DNA of 14,549 nt from Halovenus sp. (GTDB lineage Archaea; Halobacteriota; Halobacteria; Halobacteriales; Haloarculaceae): the NCBI GenBank assembly GCA_003551945.1, contig PUNZ01000007.1, positions 1 through 14,549 of the forward strand. The letters are read 5' to 3'. Positions 13,551 through 14,549 of this stretch are shown piece after piece; the first letter of the stretch is position 1; every line of letters begins with the position of its first letter. Both the position numbers and the translations under genes were made by a program. Under the pieces are notes generated by a model that did not search any database, was not told the origin of the DNA, and saw nothing but the letters and a program-made list of their open reading frames with translations.

Positions 13551-13649
13551 GGGAATGGGTCAGGGCTGGACTATCCAAAGCGTTTCGCCCCTCACTGCGC
13601 GATGCCGGCAACAGTAACCTGTCTGAATAATCGCGGGCGAGAGAGCCAC

Positions 13650-13657
13650 GATATATG
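13650..13657 (+). promoter_or_regulatory. TATA box of the zinc-ribbon gene at 13682
   Basis: GATATATG is centred about 28 nt before the ATG at 13682 and overlaps the alternative upstream ATG at 13655, which argues that 13682 is the true, leaderless start. Confidence 0.55.
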
Positions 13658-13681
13658 TATCTACCAGTCCACGGACCAAGT

Positions 13682-14398
13682 ATGAAACTACGCGGCCGCC
13701 GCGAGTGTCAAGAGTGTGGCGAACGCTGGTCCTATTTCGAGACAGGAGAGATAACCTGTCCAGCCTGTGAGAGTCCGCGGAGTATAGCCATCGAAGGCCC
13801 AAGCGAGCATACCGCAGGAACCGCGAGCTTTGATTTGACCCCCGTTCGAACACTCATTGATACTAAACCGCTCCGGGAAGTCGCCGATGCGGCTGCGGAC
13901 CATACCCGACCGTATCTCCGAGCGGTTGGCTTCATCGAACAGAATGAGTTACAACCACTAGATGAGACGGTGCTTGCAGCGAGCGAACTTCGTCGAGTGG
14001 GACGGACCTTTGGCCGACTCCTCCAGCCAACAGATGCAGAAACGCAGTACTTTCTGACTCTTCTCCGTGGAGCAGACGACGGCGAGCGACCGGCGCCCGA
14101 GGAAGTACCGGAGACCTTCTATCCAGAGCGAGGGTTGGCAATCACCGCATCTGTCAGCATGTATCGCTCTGAACTTCGGCGGGTGGTCAACGAACCAGAA
14201 CCAACTCTCGACCGCGCGCTCTCACAGCTTGATACACACCTGAAGCGAGTGAACGCTCTCGATGGAGAGATCAATCCAAAACAGAGCGAGCGACTGGTGA
14301 AAGCCGTTCAGGACATTGGTGAATACGTTCGAAGCGATGACGAGACTGCGCTCACACGAGCAGTCGAACGGCTCGATTCGTTAGAGCGTCTTGAATAA
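13682..14398 (+). CDS. Zinc-ribbon protein of unknown function with helical C-terminus
   Basis: A 238-residue protein counted from the ATG at 13682. The N-terminus is a TFIIB-like zinc ribbon with C9/C12 (CQEC) and C26/C29 (CPAC). A linker follows, and then a mostly helical region of about 170 residues rich in Arg, Glu and Leu (for example TLIDTKPLREVADAAADHTRPYL, ELRRVGRTFGRLLQP, ALSQLDTHLKRVNAL, ALTRAVERLDSLERLE). No enzyme motif is visible. The upstream in-frame ATG at 13655 would add nine residues but lies on the TATA box, so it is rejected. It may act as an adaptor or regulator; that is inference. A probable methylmalonyl-CoA mutase gene follows on the same strand after 83 bp with its own promoter-like element. 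Confidence 0.82.
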   Translation: MKLRGRRECQECGERWSYFETGEITCPACESPRSIAIEGPSEHTAGTASFDLTPVRTLIDTKPLREVADAAADHTRPYLRAVGFIEQNELQPLDETVLAASELRRVGRTFGRLLQPTDAETQYFLTLLRGADDGERPAPEEVPETFYPERGLAITASVSMYRSELRRVVNEPEPTLDRALSQLDTHLKRVNALDGEINPKQSERLVKAVQDIGEYVRSDDETALTRAVERLDSLERLE

Positions 14399-14450
14399 AA
14401 CTCGGACAGCAACAGTCATATCACCTGAGATGAACGAATGAGGTTGCAAG

Positions 14451-14458
14451 ACTTAACC
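14451..14458 (+). promoter_or_regulatory. TATA-like box of the last, partial gene
   Basis: ACTTAACC is centred about 27 nt before the ATG at 14482, supporting that start as leaderless. Confidence 0.4.
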
Positions 14459-14481
14459 TCTCGGGCAGCAATAGCTGGGAT

Positions 14482-14549
14482 ATGTTCACTGCCGACGAAC
14501 TCGACGAAATTCGGTCGGCCAAAGACCGCTGGGAGGACGAACAACTCGA
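14482..14549 (+). CDS. Probable methylmalonyl-CoA mutase large subunit, N-terminus only
   Basis: Only 22 full codons are visible: MFTADELDEIRSAKDRWEDE then QL. The pattern of an MF start, an acidic DELDEIR helix and a RWEDE segment is how haloarchaeal methylmalonyl-CoA mutase large (catalytic) subunits begin, as I remember them. That enzyme interconverts (R)-methylmalonyl-CoA and succinyl-CoA with adenosylcobalamin. The assignment rests on a short stretch and memory, so related acyl-CoA mutases cannot be excluded. A TATA-like element about 27 nt upstream supports the start. The gene runs off the right edge of the window. Confidence 0.62.
   Translation, partial: MFTADELDEIRSAKDRWEDEQL

Noticed and set aside
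13077..13681. tRNA or other known stable RNA in the spacer
   Set aside because: No T-loop motif, acceptor pairing or CCA-like end was found by eye, and the two hairpins do not form a cloverleaf.

Overview
The window comes from a haloarchaeon (class Halobacteria). The evidence is a proteome rich in Asp/Glu, an archaeal-type EF-2 with its diphthamide-site histidine, a NOG1-type GTPase, small zinc-ribbon proteins of haloarchaeal type, and TATA-like boxes placed about 27-31 nt before most start codons with no Shine-Dalgarno sequence, which is the usual leaderless layout in this group. Base composition looks moderate by eye, lower than in many haloarchaea; I would not name a genus.

Layout. 3-2507: the end of a DUF58/MoxR cluster (partial DUF58 protein, then a small membrane protein, with a convergent MoxR ATPase). 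2508-2802: a divergent spacer holding a palindrome and an array of hairpin repeats just upstream of EF-2. 2803-4992: EF-2, followed by a T-rich terminator. 5052-7310: a thioredoxin-reductase-like FAD protein without an NADPH domain, divergent from an SDR oxidoreductase, then an SRPBCC protein. 7332-9906: three genes on the minus strand, read as winged-helix regulator, then NOG1 GTPase, then an IMPDH/GMP-reductase-family enzyme without CBS domains. 10018-11226: an uncharacterised acidic protein, a 59-residue zinc-ribbon protein, and NikR, the last two divergent and sharing a direct repeat in their common upstream region. 11254-13076: a two-gene operon, ribose-1,5-bisphosphate isomerase then PfkB-family kinase, matching the non-carboxylating pentose bisphosphate pathway known from haloarchaea. 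13077-13681: a spacer of about 600 bp with two strong hairpins (possible ncRNA or remnant of a mobile-element end) and a 48-residue ORF. 13682 to the end: a zinc-ribbon protein and the first 22 codons of a probable methylmalonyl-CoA mutase large subunit.

Most of the window is core haloarchaeal chromosome with short gaps and many single-gene transcription units. No transposase, integrase, CRISPR array, tRNA or rRNA was seen. The least explained parts are the hairpin array before EF-2 (2619-2764), the two-hairpin locus at 13192-13278, and the repeat pair between the zinc-ribbon gene and nikR.
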